From positions 1,550,001 through 1,614,000 of the forward strand of contig JADJEF010000020.1 in assembly GCA_016702335.1 (NCBI GenBank): a DNA stretch of 64,000 nt. The letters run 5' to 3'. Positions 7,550 through 16,400 of the stretch are shown here, in pieces (position 1 is the first letter of the stretch; each line of letters begins with the position of its first letter). Position numbers and translations under genes: made by a program. This stretch comes from Rhodocyclaceae bacterium (GTDB lineage Bacteria > Pseudomonadota > Gammaproteobacteria > Burkholderiales > Rhodocyclaceae). A model generated the notes under the pieces. It searched no databases and was not told the DNA's origin. It worked only from the letters and a program-made list of their open reading frames with translations.

Positions 7550-8155
7550 TCAGGTTTCGTTGCTGCGCTTGAGCGGCTCGACGAAATGAGCCAGCTTGGC
7601 GCGCACCTCGCTGCGCAACTCGGGGAAGTGAACGCCCTTGAGTGCCAGCGCGCCGATCATCACCATCTTGGCAAAGCGGCCCATCTCGGCCTCGGTAAAG
7701 GTGCCCGAACGCTTGTTGATCAGTTCCGCGACACCAATAATTTCTCCGCGCGCTGACGTCAGGGGTACGCACAAGATAGTGCGTGTGATCACACCGGTTT
7801 CCGCATCCACCTGGCGATTGAAGCGGGGATCGGCATAGGGGTCATCGATGATCTCGGGCTTGCCCGAGTGGAACACATGACCGGCAATACCACTGGTGTT
7901 GGGTATGCGGATGACGTGGGATGAATCGCTCTCGGTGGGGAAGAAAAACAGTTCTCGGGTGACGGGGTCGTTGAAGAACAGCGAGCCCATTTCGGCGTCG
8001 ATTTCTGTCTTCGCGATGGCGATGATGGCCGAGACGCCCTCATGCAGGGTGTGGGTGATCGAAAGCCGCGTGGATATGGCCAGCAGCAACTCCGCTTCGC
8101 TGAGCGCGTAGGGTACTTGCTCGACCGGAACCTGGCTTTTATCGATGGGTGGCAT
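7550..8155 (-). CDS. GAF domain protein
   Basis: 201 residues, nearly all of it one GAF domain. About 45 N-terminal residues predict a helix (ALSEAELLLAISTRLSI); then AKTEIDAEMGSLFFNDPVTRELFFF, GIAGHVFHSGKPEIIDDPYADPRFN and TRTILCVPLTSARGEIIGVAELINKR are the classic GAF strands. No output domain is attached, so it may act as a ligand-binding partner or phosphodiesterase-type sensor. The ATG at 8155 is preferred to an upstream TTG. It lies 33 bp downstream of the ABC1-kinase gene on the same strand and may be co-transcribed. The ligand is unknown. Confidence 0.85.
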   Translation of the reverse strand: MPPIDKSQVPVEQVPYALSEAELLLAISTRLSITHTLHEGVSAIIAIAKTEIDAEMGSLFFNDPVTRELFFFPTESDSSHVIRIPNTSGIAGHVFHSGKPEIIDDPYADPRFNRQVDAETGVITRTILCVPLTSARGEIIGVAELINKRSGTFTEAEMGRFAKMVMIGALALKGVHFPELRSEVRAKLAHFVEPLKRSNET

Positions 8156-8188
8156 GAAATAGTGACTTTCAGTCAATGACAACAACGG

Positions 8189-9532
8189 TTACAAGGCAGG
8201 CTTTTTACCACCTGCGCTGCTGGCGGTGAGAAAACAGGCGCGTACATCCACCCGCGCCTGAAGGCGGGCAGCGAGCAAGTACACGCCGCCAATCTTGCGA
8301 TGCAGAAAAATGGCATCCACCGGTGGGGTATGCCAATAGTCGCGGTCAAAACCCAGTTCCATGCCCAGGCTGTTGATGCGCCTGGCCATATCGGTCTGGC
8401 CAAAATCATAGGTACCCGCATGGCGTAGTGGCTCACAGGCGATCATGAAGATGTCGATCACCACGTCCTTGTGCCGGGGCAGGCTATCGGCCTGAAAGTA
8501 ACCGATATCGCGTGCCGCCGATTCGAGCGCGGCGCGATCTTCGTGCATGCCGGCACTGAGCAGGCGGTGATAGGCCTCGATGCGGTCCTTGCGATACACC
8601 CGCGTGGCACCAAAATCGAGCAGCACGAGGCGGTCGCTGACCGGGTCGTAGCGGTAATTGGCGAAGTTGGGGTCGGTCTGCACGCGCCGGAACTCGAACA
8701 TCTCGCGCACCAGCAGCGAGAACAGCAAGGTGCCCAGACGGTCACGTCGCGCCTGCGGTGCCGAGAGCTGATCTTCAATGGGCGTGCCGTCAATGAAGGA
8801 CATGGCCAAAATATTCTTGCGCGTGAATTCCTCGACCACGCGCGGCAGCACAAAATCGTCACTGCCAGCGAGCAACTCGCCGTAGTGCGCGAGGTGCTTG
8901 CCCTCTTTGACGTAATCGGCTTCTTCGTGCAACTGACGCTTGGCTTCCTCGACCAGGGGGTCGATGTCCAGACTGCGCGGCACCAGCCCGGCCATGCGCA
9001 GCAGGCTCACGACATTGGCCACATCGCTGTCGATGCTCTGGCGCACACCGGGGTACTGCACCTTGATCGCGAGCTTTTCACCGTCGTGGGTGCGCGCCGC
9101 GTGCACCTGCCCGATCGAGGCGGCGGCCACCGGCGTAAAGTCGAACTCGGCGAACTGCGCTTCCCAGCCCTTGCCCCAGGCCTTGTTGAGCACTTTCATC
9201 AACTGCTCGCGCGGCATGTGGTGGGCCTCGGAACGCAGACGCCCCAAAATGGCCGTGAGCTCCGGGGGCAGCAGATCGCCGGCATCCATGGACAGCATCT
9301 GGCCCAGCTTCATCGCCGCACCGCGCATTTGCGCCAACTGGTCGGCAATGCGCTGGGCATTTTTGGGTGTCAGCAGCAGATCCGATACGCTCGGCCGCTT
9401 GCCCTGCGCCAGCTGACGCACGCCCTCCGCCAGAATATTGCCGGCAATTCCCGAGGCCATTCCGCCTAGCCGCGCCAGGCGCGAAAGACGTGCGGACGGT
9501 ACTGCCGAGGCTTCGACTTTTTTATCTTTCAT
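8189..9532 (-). CDS. ABC1/UbiB/ADCK-family atypical kinase
   Basis: 447 residues. The N-terminal KxGQ-type motif MRGAAMKLGQMLSMD and the alanine-rich loop VAAASIGQVHAA are the hallmarks of ABC1 (COQ8/ADCK) kinases. The catalytic-type segment FRRVQTDPNFANYRY and the metal-binding VLLDFGATRVY are present. Family members act in ubiquinone biosynthesis or lipid homeostasis as ATPases rather than classical protein kinases. It is shorter than UbiB and lacks its C-terminal membrane helices, so I call it an ABC1-family protein without naming it ubiB. The neighbours (GAF protein downstream, EamA transporter upstream) do not clarify its role. Confidence 0.9.
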   Translation of the reverse strand: MKDKKVEASAVPSARLSRLARLGGMASGIAGNILAEGVRQLAQGKRPSVSDLLLTPKNAQRIADQLAQMRGAAMKLGQMLSMDAGDLLPPELTAILGRLRSEAHHMPREQLMKVLNKAWGKGWEAQFAEFDFTPVAAASIGQVHAARTHDGEKLAIKVQYPGVRQSIDSDVANVVSLLRMAGLVPRSLDIDPLVEEAKRQLHEEADYVKEGKHLAHYGELLAGSDDFVLPRVVEEFTRKNILAMSFIDGTPIEDQLSAPQARRDRLGTLLFSLLVREMFEFRRVQTDPNFANYRYDPVSDRLVLLDFGATRVYRKDRIEAYHRLLSAGMHEDRAALESAARDIGYFQADSLPRHKDVVIDIFMIACEPLRHAGTYDFGQTDMARRINSLGMELGFDRDYWHTPPVDAIFLHRKIGGVYLLAARLQARVDVRACFLTASSAGGKKPAL

Positions 9533-9563
9533 GCGGCCCTCTTCATCGTCATCGGCGGTGCGG

Positions 9564-10442
9564 TCAGTGGTCGGCCCGGAGGCTGGCGCGCCAAATGCCG
9601 GTCGTCAGGATGGTACCCACAACAATCAGCAAACCGCCGGTGATGAAGCGGGGTGTCAGACTTTCATTGAGAAAGACCACACCCCAGAATGTGCCAAAAA
9701 GCGGGATCAAAAAAGTGACCGAGAGCGCACGCACCGGCCCGACATCGGTAATCAAACGGAAGTACATCAGGTAGGCTGCGCCGGTGCAAAGAATACCGAG
9801 CGCCAGTGCCGAGCCCCAGGCCATAGCCTCAGGCTGTCCGGGAAACGGAGCGAGACAAAAGGGCAGCACCATGAGGCTGGAGGCCCCCATGCTGCCGGCG
9901 GCATTCTCGAATGCGCCGCCGGCCTGCGGCGCGCGTTGTGCCAGACCACTGGCAATAGCGTAGCACAGGGGCGCGAGCACTGCCGCGAGGATGGGCAAGC
10001 TGCTGCCGACGGGCAGGTGCGCGCCCTCGCCCAGCGTCATCAAGGCTACGCCGCTGACGCCCAGCGCGAGACCAAGGCCGGCGGTCGCCGTGACCGGCTG
10101 CCTCAAGAAAACAAGACCCAGGAGTGCGCCCCAGATAGGTGCCGTGGAGTTGAACACCGAGAGTACCGAGGCGGGCAGGGTACCTGCCGCATAAGCAAAA
10201 AGCAGGAAGGGCAAGGCCGAGTTGAACAGGCCGATGGTTGCGTAGTGCCGCCAGTGCGCACGCCAGTCGATACGCCGCCCAAGCCAGCGGCCGACGCCAA
10301 GCAAAAACAGGAACGCAATGCCGACGCGCAGCTCAATGATCCAGCCGGCACCGAAGGCCGGCACTCCCAGGCGCAAAAACATGAATGACGCACCCCACAA
10401 GGCCGCCAGCAGCACCAGCAGACCGAAGCTGGCCGGGGTCAT
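9564..10442 (-). CDS. EamA/DMT-family transporter
   Basis: 292 residues, almost wholly hydrophobic with about ten predicted membrane helices. It shows the two-fold EamA architecture (LLVLLAALWGASFMFLRLG at the start; GALLGLVFLRQPVTATAGLGL at the end of the first half; TFWGVVFLNESLTPRFITGGLLIV in the second). Drug/metabolite transporters of this type export amino acids or other small metabolites; the substrate cannot be told from sequence. Its ATG overlaps the stop of the iron ABC ATPase (ATGA at 10439-10442), so it is translated as part of that operon, perhaps by chance of arrangement. Confidence 0.9.
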   Translation of the reverse strand: MTPASFGLLVLLAALWGASFMFLRLGVPAFGAGWIIELRVGIAFLFLLGVGRWLGRRIDWRAHWRHYATIGLFNSALPFLLFAYAAGTLPASVLSVFNSTAPIWGALLGLVFLRQPVTATAGLGLALGVSGVALMTLGEGAHLPVGSSLPILAAVLAPLCYAIASGLAQRAPQAGGAFENAAGSMGASSLMVLPFCLAPFPGQPEAMAWGSALALGILCTGAAYLMYFRLITDVGPVRALSVTFLIPLFGTFWGVVFLNESLTPRFITGGLLIVVGTILTTGIWRASLRADH

Positions 10443-11572
10443 CGGCCGCGGGCAATGGCGATGGGCACTACGGTCGCCGCCGCTGGGCGCTCGTGCGCCG
10501 TCCCCGGCGTGCCACGAAAGCCGATGACGTGGTCGACGGCCAGACGGATGCCGATCTTTTCACCCACCGCGTGGTTGTGGTGCGAGGGCACCAGCGAGAG
10601 CAATTCGCGCCCCGATGCCAGGCGCAAGGTATAGAGAAAGTCGGCACCGCGAAAGGACTTGGCTACGACCTCGGCCTGCAGCTCGCTGGCATCGTCATGC
10701 ACAATGTCGTCTGGGCGCAGCAGCACGTCGAGGTGGCAGTCGCGCTGGCAGGTCATGCAGGTTTCAGCGCATTCGAGGGGCAGGTCGGAATGCAGCACGC
10801 CCAGCTCGACCTGCACCTCGCCCTTGCCCACCACCTCGCCGGGCATGAACACCCCCTGGCCGATGAAGTCGGCCACCGCGCGCGTCGCCGGTTGGTGATA
10901 CAGCTCGTAGGGGGGTGCCCATTGCTCGATGCGCCCGTCGCGCATTACACCCACCACATCGGCCATGGCAAAGGCCTCGTGTTGATCATGCGTGACCAGA
11001 ATGGCCGAGGTGCCCGAGCGCTTGAGGATGTCGCGCACTTCGAGCGAGAGGCGCTCACGCAGCTCGACATCGAGATTAGAAAAGGGCTCGTCCATGAGCA
11101 GCAGATGCGGTGCCGGCGCCAGTGCCCGCGCCAGGGCCACGCGCTGCTGCTGGCCACCGGAAAGCTCGTGCGGATAGCGCCCGCCCTGAGCCGCCAGCCC
11201 GACCAGGTCCAGCATTTCCTCAATTCGCCGTATCGCCAGCGCCGACTTGCGGTCAGGCAGGCCAAAACCGACGTTCTGGGCAATGGTCAGGTGCGGAAAC
11301 AGAGCGTAGTCCTGAAACACCATGCCGATGCGGCGCTTTTCCGGCGGCAGTTGCCGGCGCGCATCGGCAATCAACTCGCCACCCAGCGCAATGCGGCCAG
11401 CCTGCGGCGTTTCGAAGCCCGCAATCAGGCGCAATACCGTCGTCTTGCCGCAGCCCGAGGCACCGAGCAGGCAGGCGATATCCCCGTGTTCGAGGGCGAA
11501 CGACAGCTCACGCACCACGGGGGTCTTTCCGTAGGCATGGGATAGGGCATCCACTGAGAGGATCGCGGACAT
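10439..11572 (-). CDS. fbpC: ferric iron ABC transporter, ATP-binding protein (FbpC-like)
   Basis: 377 residues. Walker A GASGCGKTT (about 39-47), signature LSGGQQQR, Walker B LLLMDEP, the H-loop VTHDQHE and a C-terminal TOBE-type region place it with FbpC/AfuC/PotA importers. The divergent gene encodes a double permease of the Fbp type and a Fur-like box lies between them, so ferric iron is the likely substrate. I use the ATG at 11572, where the domain starts. Between helices, residues RKSALAIRRI (about 112-121) are encoded by a copy of the dispersed repeat in a region where family members vary. The C-terminal part holds a Cys cluster (CAETCMTCQRDC) not typical of FbpC, which may be a metal-sensing insertion. 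Confidence 0.88.
   Translation of the reverse strand: MSAILSVDALSHAYGKTPVVRELSFALEHGDIACLLGASGCGKTTVLRLIAGFETPQAGRIALGGELIADARRQLPPEKRRIGMVFQDYALFPHLTIAQNVGFGLPDRKSALAIRRIEEMLDLVGLAAQGGRYPHELSGGQQQRVALARALAPAPHLLLMDEPFSNLDVELRERLSLEVRDILKRSGTSAILVTHDQHEAFAMADVVGVMRDGRIEQWAPPYELYHQPATRAVADFIGQGVFMPGEVVGKGEVQVELGVLHSDLPLECAETCMTCQRDCHLDVLLRPDDIVHDDASELQAEVVAKSFRGADFLYTLRLASGRELLSLVPSHHNHAVGEKIGIRLAVDHVIGFRGTPGTAHERPAAATVVPIAIARGR
11226..11252 (+). repeat. dispersed repeat, copy 2 (inside fbpC)
   Basis: CGCCGT, ATCG, CCAGCGCCGACTTG, CGG. It lies antisense to the fbpC coding strand and is translated there as RKSALAIRR, in frame and without disrupting the gene. Confidence 0.9.
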
Positions 11573-11594
11573 CAGGAAATGGGCTTCAGGTAAT

Positions 11595-11609
11595 TGAGAG
11601 TCATTCGCA
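11595..11609. promoter_or_regulatory. Fur-like box between fbpC and fbpB
   Basis: TGAGAGT, C, ATTCGCA fits the 7-1-7 Fur pattern; the two arms match each other at 5 of 7 positions. It lies in the 37-bp gap between the divergent iron ATPase and permease and directly abuts the annotated permease ATG, so it could repress both genes. Confidence 0.6.
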
Positions 11610-13328
11610 ATGAGTATACTGGGCTGGCGCCCTTTTCGACCGCCCTTGTTCACTCACTTCGCCAGCGACCCCTTCACCTTGCCGCGCCTGACCGTTTCCC
11701 CTCTGACCGCACTGGCGGTAGTGCTCGCCTTTGCGGTGGCCATGCCGGTGCTCTCGGTCGCCGCCAACCTGTTTGACGCCGGCACCTCGGGCACCTGGGC
11801 GCATCTGGTCGACACCGTGCTGGCCGACTACATACTCAATTCCCTCTGGCTCTGTCTGGGCGTGGGTCTGGGTGTGGCGGCGCTGGGTACCGGCTCGGCC
11901 TGGCTGGTGGCGCTGCATGAGTTCCCTGGCCGGCGTACCGCCGAATGGGCGCTGCTCTTGCCGATGGCGATGCCCGCGTATGTGCTGGCCTACGTCTACA
12001 CCGACTTTTTGCAGTTTGTCGGCCCGGTACAAAGCGGCCTGCGCGAGGGCTTTGGCTGGAGCAAAGCCGACTACTGGTTCCCCGAGGTGCGCAGCCTGCC
12101 GGGCGCAATTGCACTGTTTTCCTTTGTGCTTTACCCCTATGTCTATCTGCTGGTGCGCTCGGCCTTTCTCGAGCGCGCCGCCGGCACGCTGGAGGCGGCG
12201 CGCAGCCTCGGCCTGTCGCGCGGGCAGGCCATCGTGCGCGTGCTCGTTCCGCTGACCCGCCCGGCGATTGCCGCCGGCGTGGCGCTGGCGCTGATGGAAA
12301 CACTGGCCGACTATGGCACTGTCGCTTACTTCGCCCTGCCGACGTTTACCACTGGCATCTACCGTGCGTGGTTCTCGCTCGGTGACCGCACCGCGGCGGC
12401 GCAGCTGGCCGGCTGCCTGCTCAGCTTCGTGTTGCTGCTGCTGCTGGTCGAGCGCGCCAGTCGCGGCCGTGCCCGCTACCACGACACCTCAGCGCGCACA
12501 CGCAACCCCCGGCGACCGCTCACCGGCCTGCGTGCCCGGCTGGCCCTGGCCGGTTGCGCCGTGCCGGTGCTCATGGGCTTTGCCCTGCCGGCGTGGCTGC
12601 TGGTGCGGTTGGCCCGGCAAGACGACGCCTCCTTACCTTTCGAGCGCTTCTGGCACCTGGCTGGGAACAGTGTTCTGGTCGCACTGGTGGCCGCCGTGCT
12701 GGCCGCCGGATTGGCGCTGCTGCTGGCGTACGCCGCACGCGGCACCCGCCCGCAACAACGTGTGGCCAAAGTGGCCGCGCGCCTGACCAGTCTTGGCTAC
12801 GCCGTTCCCGGCTCAGTGATTGCGGTCGGCGTGCTGATTCCCGTGACCCGGCTCGATCACGCGCTTGGCAGCGCCTGGCAGGCGTTGAGCGGAAGCCACC
12901 CGGGCCTGCTGCTCACCGGCGGCATTGCCGCGTTGGTCTATGCCTATCTCGCCCGCTTTCTGTCCATTGCCCTGCAAACCATGGACGCCGGCTTTACCCG
13001 CCTGACGCCGAGCATGGACGCCGTCGCGCGCAGCCTAGGGTGCACGCCGGGGCAGACGCTACGCCGGGTGCATCTGCCGGTGCTGCGCGGCAGCGTGCTC
13101 ACCGCCGCGCTGCTGGTGTTTGTCGATGTCATGAAAGAGCTGCCCGCCACGCTGGTGATGCGCCCGTTCAACTTCGACACGCTGGCCACGCAAACCTACA
13201 CCTTCGCCGCCGATGAGCGCCTGGGCGAAGCCGCCGTGGTATCGCTGGCGATTGTGGTCGTCGGGCTATTGCCGCTGATCGTGCTGGCGCGACAGATCGG
13301 CAAGGGGCAAAAAGTGTCGGGCTGCTGA
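11610..13328 (+). CDS. fbpB: ferric iron ABC transporter permease, fused double domain (FbpB-like)
   Basis: 572 residues with about twelve membrane helices in two homologous halves. Each half has an EAA loop: EAARSLGLSRGQAIVRVLVPL (around residue 195) and AVARSLGCTPGQTLRRVHLPV (around residue 470). This fused arrangement is typical of FbpB/HitB/AfuB ferric iron permeases. It is divergent from the ATPase FbpC. The matching binding protein, FbpA, is not adjacent; a good candidate lies about 21 kb away at 34295-35308. The ATG at 11610 directly follows the Fur-like box, so either the mRNA is leaderless or a downstream start, such as a TTG in the first 25 codons, is used. Confidence 0.88.
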   Translation: MSILGWRPFRPPLFTHFASDPFTLPRLTVSPLTALAVVLAFAVAMPVLSVAANLFDAGTSGTWAHLVDTVLADYILNSLWLCLGVGLGVAALGTGSAWLVALHEFPGRRTAEWALLLPMAMPAYVLAYVYTDFLQFVGPVQSGLREGFGWSKADYWFPEVRSLPGAIALFSFVLYPYVYLLVRSAFLERAAGTLEAARSLGLSRGQAIVRVLVPLTRPAIAAGVALALMETLADYGTVAYFALPTFTTGIYRAWFSLGDRTAAAQLAGCLLSFVLLLLLVERASRGRARYHDTSARTRNPRRPLTGLRARLALAGCAVPVLMGFALPAWLLVRLARQDDASLPFERFWHLAGNSVLVALVAAVLAAGLALLLAYAARGTRPQQRVAKVAARLTSLGYAVPGSVIAVGVLIPVTRLDHALGSAWQALSGSHPGLLLTGGIAALVYAYLARFLSIALQTMDAGFTRLTPSMDAVARSLGCTPGQTLRRVHLPVLRGSVLTAALLVFVDVMKELPATLVMRPFNFDTLATQTYTFAADERLGEAAVVSLAIVVVGLLPLIVLARQIGKGQKVSGC

Positions 13329-13444
13329 ACCAAGACTCTCAGGGCCCGCAGTCGAACTCGCGCGTTGCGCGGCTTCTGTCGCATGCACATCGTTGGCGAT
13401 GGCGGTACTGTGACAACGGGCAAGAAAAAAGCCTCGCCCGGCAA

Positions 13445-16400
13445 TCAAGCCTTCCCCGCCTCCCCACTCCCCGCCGCCTTCCGCGTTCGCGGCGCCGTCT
13501 TGGCGTGGGGCATATCCGTCATCTCAATCAACTGCTTCATTTCCTTGCCCATTGCTTGCACACGCTCCCAGATGTCATGGTCCATCTTGAGCTTGTGGTA
13601 GGCCGCTGTGACCAGCGGGGCGATGCCCTTCTCATAGGTTTCAGACAGGCTGCGCATGGTGGCGGCAATAGCCGGCGATTCCGCCACATCGACCCGTATG
13701 CTCGGTTGCAATGCCGCGATCATGTCGCGTAGCGCCCCCAGCTCCCGCGCCCAGTCCGGCGTACCGGGCAGCGGGCTGGCGAGTTGGGTTCTGAGGCCAT
13801 CGAGGGTCATGCCGATGTCGGCAAGCAAATTGGCGACCCGGGTGGCACCGTCGCTTTCGCTCCCGCCAAGTTTCTTCAGGCGTCGGTAGCCTTCGGTGAT
13901 GGTCGTCCAGCGGGCCTGCTCCTCCTTGGTCGGCGTGCCAATCAGTTGCGCCAGTTTCAGCAGATTCTCCTCGGCACCGGTGGTCAGCGTCTGCGCTTCG
14001 CCTCGGTAGTGGTCGCGCAGCAGTGCGTCGAGTTCTGCCGGCTCCATGATCGCGGTGACTTTCACTGCCAGCTTGGCCATGTTGCGGTAGCTGCCTTGGA
14101 GCTTGAAGGGCGGTTCGACCCTGTAGTCGTCGTCCTGCGCTGCGGACAGAATGTAGGCTTGATTGACCCGCAGCAGGACGTCGCGCACCTTGAACAAGCG
14201 TTGCATGATGCCGGTCAGCTCCGTGAGCTCGGCGCTGCTGTAGCTGTGGGCGAAGGCACTGGCGGGGATATCTTCGCCCTGGGCGAGTTTGACCAGACGC
14301 TCGATGTCTTTCGGGTCGCGGGTGGCCAGCGGCATCAGCGCCGGGTTCGCCGTCAGGCTGTTTTCGATATAGGACAGCGCGAAGCTGGCTTCCTTGCCCG
14401 AGAGCACGTCGCCGAGGTTGTAGATGTCGGCGCGATTCGCCAGCATGTCGGGGATCTTGAAGGCCTCGCCGGACTCGGTATAGGGATTGCCGGCCATCAC
14501 CACCGCGAAGCGCTTGCCGCGCATGTCGTAGGTGCGCGGTGCGCCCTGCCAGACGCCTTCGATGCGGCGGGTGCCGTCGCACAGCGCGATGAACTTTTGC
14601 AGAAATTCCGGGTTCGTGTGCTGGATGTCGTCGAGATAGAGCATCACGTTGTTGCCCATCGCCAGGCCGAGGTTGAGCTTTTCCAGTTCCTGTCTGGCGC
14701 CGCTATGCGGGGCCTGGGTGGGGTCGAGCGAGACCACGTCGTGGCCCAGCGCCGGGCAGTTGATGCGCACAAAGATCAGCCCCAGGCGGTCGGCGATGTA
14801 TTCCATCAGCGTGGTCTTGCCGTAGCCGGGCGGCGAGATCAGCAGCAGCATGCCCATGCGGTCGGTGCGCTTGGCGTCGCCGGCCGCGCCGATCTGCTTG
14901 GCCAGGTTGTCACCGACCAGCGGCAGATAGACCTCGTCGATCAGGCGGTTGCGCACAAAGCTGGAGAGCGGCTTGGCCTGGAACTGGTCGAGGTGGAGTT
15001 GCGCTTTCTCGCTGGCCAACACTTGCTGGCGCAGCGCCTGCCAGCGCCGAAACTGAGGCACGATGCCGTTGGCGTGCTGACGCAGACGGCCGTGGAAATC
15101 GTTGAGATTGAGCGCAAGCTGACCGTTCTCGATGCGCGGGTGTTCGCCGCGCAGGCCCGCGACGGTGCAGGCGAGGTCGGCGTTGTGGCGCTGGCGCGGC
15201 AGGTCAAGCACCAGCGTCGCCGCCGCTTCGTCGCTCCAGGCTGCCTCTGTCGGCGCGTGGGCTTGTTGGTAGCTGCCCACCCAGTCGCGCGCGAGGTGCC
15301 AGGCGTCGAGCGGGGTACAGTCGGCGAGGCTGTCTCGCCAGCGGGCAAGCTGTCCCTGGCGTTCGAGATGGCGGACGAAGGCGTCGGCCAGGTCGAGTGC
15401 CGCTCCGCTGGCGATCCATGCGCCGTCGCTGGCGAGTTCGTCGACCAGGTAGGCGGCGGCCTCCTCACTGAGTTCCGGCCCAGCGGCCCAGAGCTTCAGC
15501 AGGTGTTCGCGCTCGGCGATGCGTGCGATATCGGGTGCCCAGCGGGTGATCAAGGCCTGGCGGACATTGGCTGCGCCGAAGAGTTGATAGATCTGCCCGG
15601 CGCTGGCGGCTTGACGTTGCAGGCGCGGACGTTCAATCATCGGCGCACCTTGCAGCCAGAACAGCGCGGCCAACACGCGCGCCCGTGGGCTGAAGGCCAG
15701 ACGGCTGGCCTGGGCTTGCATCGGCAGCAGGGCGGTCAGGATGGCGGCGGTGTCGTGGTCGTGCACGCCCTTTTGGTAGCCTTCCTGATAGCGGGCGGCG
15801 CTGAATTCGCGCACCAGTGCCAAGAGCCCCTCCTGCGTGTCGGCGCTGCACAGGGTTTGCAGGGTGTCGAGGGTGGTTTCATACTCGCCGCGCTGGCAGG
15901 CGTGCAGAATCTCTCCAGCGAGGTATTCGGCGCGGTAAAGGGTGGCAGATTCCGAGACCAGCGCCATCGTCCAGAAGGGCTTGAGCGCTTGTGCTTCTTC
16001 GTGTTGCAGCGGCACCAGATAGTCGGTGCCGGTGAGGTGATAGGCCAGGCCTTGCTCGCCGGGAACCAGCGTCAGATCGAGCGCCTGGTGACCCACCGTG
16101 AACGCGTGCCGCCCCAGGTGGATGGTATTGCCGTCTTCGCCGGTCAGTTCGGCGCGGTCGCGCACGGCGCGAATGGCCTGGTCGCGGGCAGTCTTCAGCC
16201 GGGTGTCAAGGTCGTCGGCCTGCAGTTGCGCGCCGATCTTGCGCAATTCGTCGCAGACGCTGCGGCATTTGGCCAGCAGTGGGTCGCCGGCGAAATAGCC
16301 ATGCACCTCGGCCAGTTCCTTGAATTGCTGCACCCGACGGGGGATGCCGGCGATGATACGTTGGGCGGAGTCCATCAAGGTCTGCGCGCGGCGCTGGCGG

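Noticed and set aside
13329..13444. A terminator between fbpB and the large ATPase gene
   Set aside because: A short CGGGC/GCCCG pair with A-rich sequence is present, but the loop is long and the stem short, so I do not call it.
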